A DNA stretch of 64,000 nucleotides from Sambucus nigra (Eukaryota > Streptophyta > Magnoliopsida > Dipsacales > Adoxaceae), in the NCBI GenBank assembly GCA_949130495.1, contig CASBWL010000422.1, positions 558,001-622,000 of the forward strand. Reading direction: 5' to 3'. Position numbers and translations under genes: made by a program. This document shows positions 63,957-64,000 of the stretch, piece after piece (the first letter of the stretch is position 1; every line of letters begins with the position of its first letter). The notes under the pieces were generated by a model. That model did no database searches. It saw nothing but the letters and a program-made list of their open reading frames with translations, and was not told the DNA's origin.

Positions 63957-64000
63957 TAAATTATTTAGGGTTAAAATTCAGTGATCATACTCCTACTTCC

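Noticed and set aside
1..64000. Looked for endogenous pararetrovirus, organelle insertions, rRNA and tRNA genes
   Set aside because: No movement-protein or coat motif near an RT, no recognisable plastid or mitochondrial gene, no tRNA cloverleaf with A/B boxes, and no rRNA sequence seen by eye; a proper search could still find short ones.

Overview
The window is plant nuclear DNA, most likely from a dicot. The evidence is an S-domain-type receptor-kinase fragment with canonical plant exon sizes, plant L1-type LINEs, plant Ty3/gypsy lineages (Tat with a second RNase H, Tekay/Del chromovirus), SIRE-like copia gag and a CACTA transposon. It reads as gene-poor heterochromatin. No intact cellular gene was recognised, and almost all of it is transposable-element sequence. 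All coordinates were read by eye. Lineage names rest on recognised protein motifs, not on searches.

Layout. 1-1818: 3' end of a Ty1/copia element (RNase H tail, 3' LTR). 2695-4674: receptor-like-kinase pseudogene (kinase exons only, one premature stop). 5400-57221: a deeply nested block. An L1-type LINE on the minus strand (5400-5496 plus 54109-57221) is split in its 3' UTR by a Tekay-like Ty3/gypsy element (5497-54108, minus strand). The left LTR of that element is split twice by Tat-lineage elements. Tat-1 (6047-18063) has LTRs with one visible mismatch in 572 bp, a perfect 5-bp TSD and an intact 1964-aa Gag-Pol. Tat-2 (19288-45982) is old and full of stops. Tat-2 holds a 1257-bp solo LTR (20130-21386), a 3171-bp solo LTR (25189-28359) and a CACTA transposon (33126-45179). 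The CACTA carries a gag-only SIRE-like copia element (37970-44937) in its right subterminal region. 57222-59690: truncated LTR related to the 3171-bp solo LTR, interrupted by a short L1 fragment (57983-58600, 15-bp TSD). 59690-64000: degenerate Ty3/gypsy gag-protease, itself interrupted at about 60545-61867.

The most interesting content is a long gene on the antisense strand of Tat-1, between integrase and the 3' LTR (17075 down to 13562). Four open stretches join at consensus GT-AG borders with compatible phases (1,0,0) into one frame of 3195 nt (1064 aa). The N-terminal part resembles the plant 'putative gypsy-type transposon' domain (Transposase_28); the rest is low-complexity, coiled coil and an Arg-Gly box. 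Tat-2 carries the decayed counterpart with the first two introns at the same sites and phases, so the spliced antisense gene was retained over long divergence. Antisense extra ORFs are known in Tat elements; the exon structure and the function inferred here are what deserve testing.
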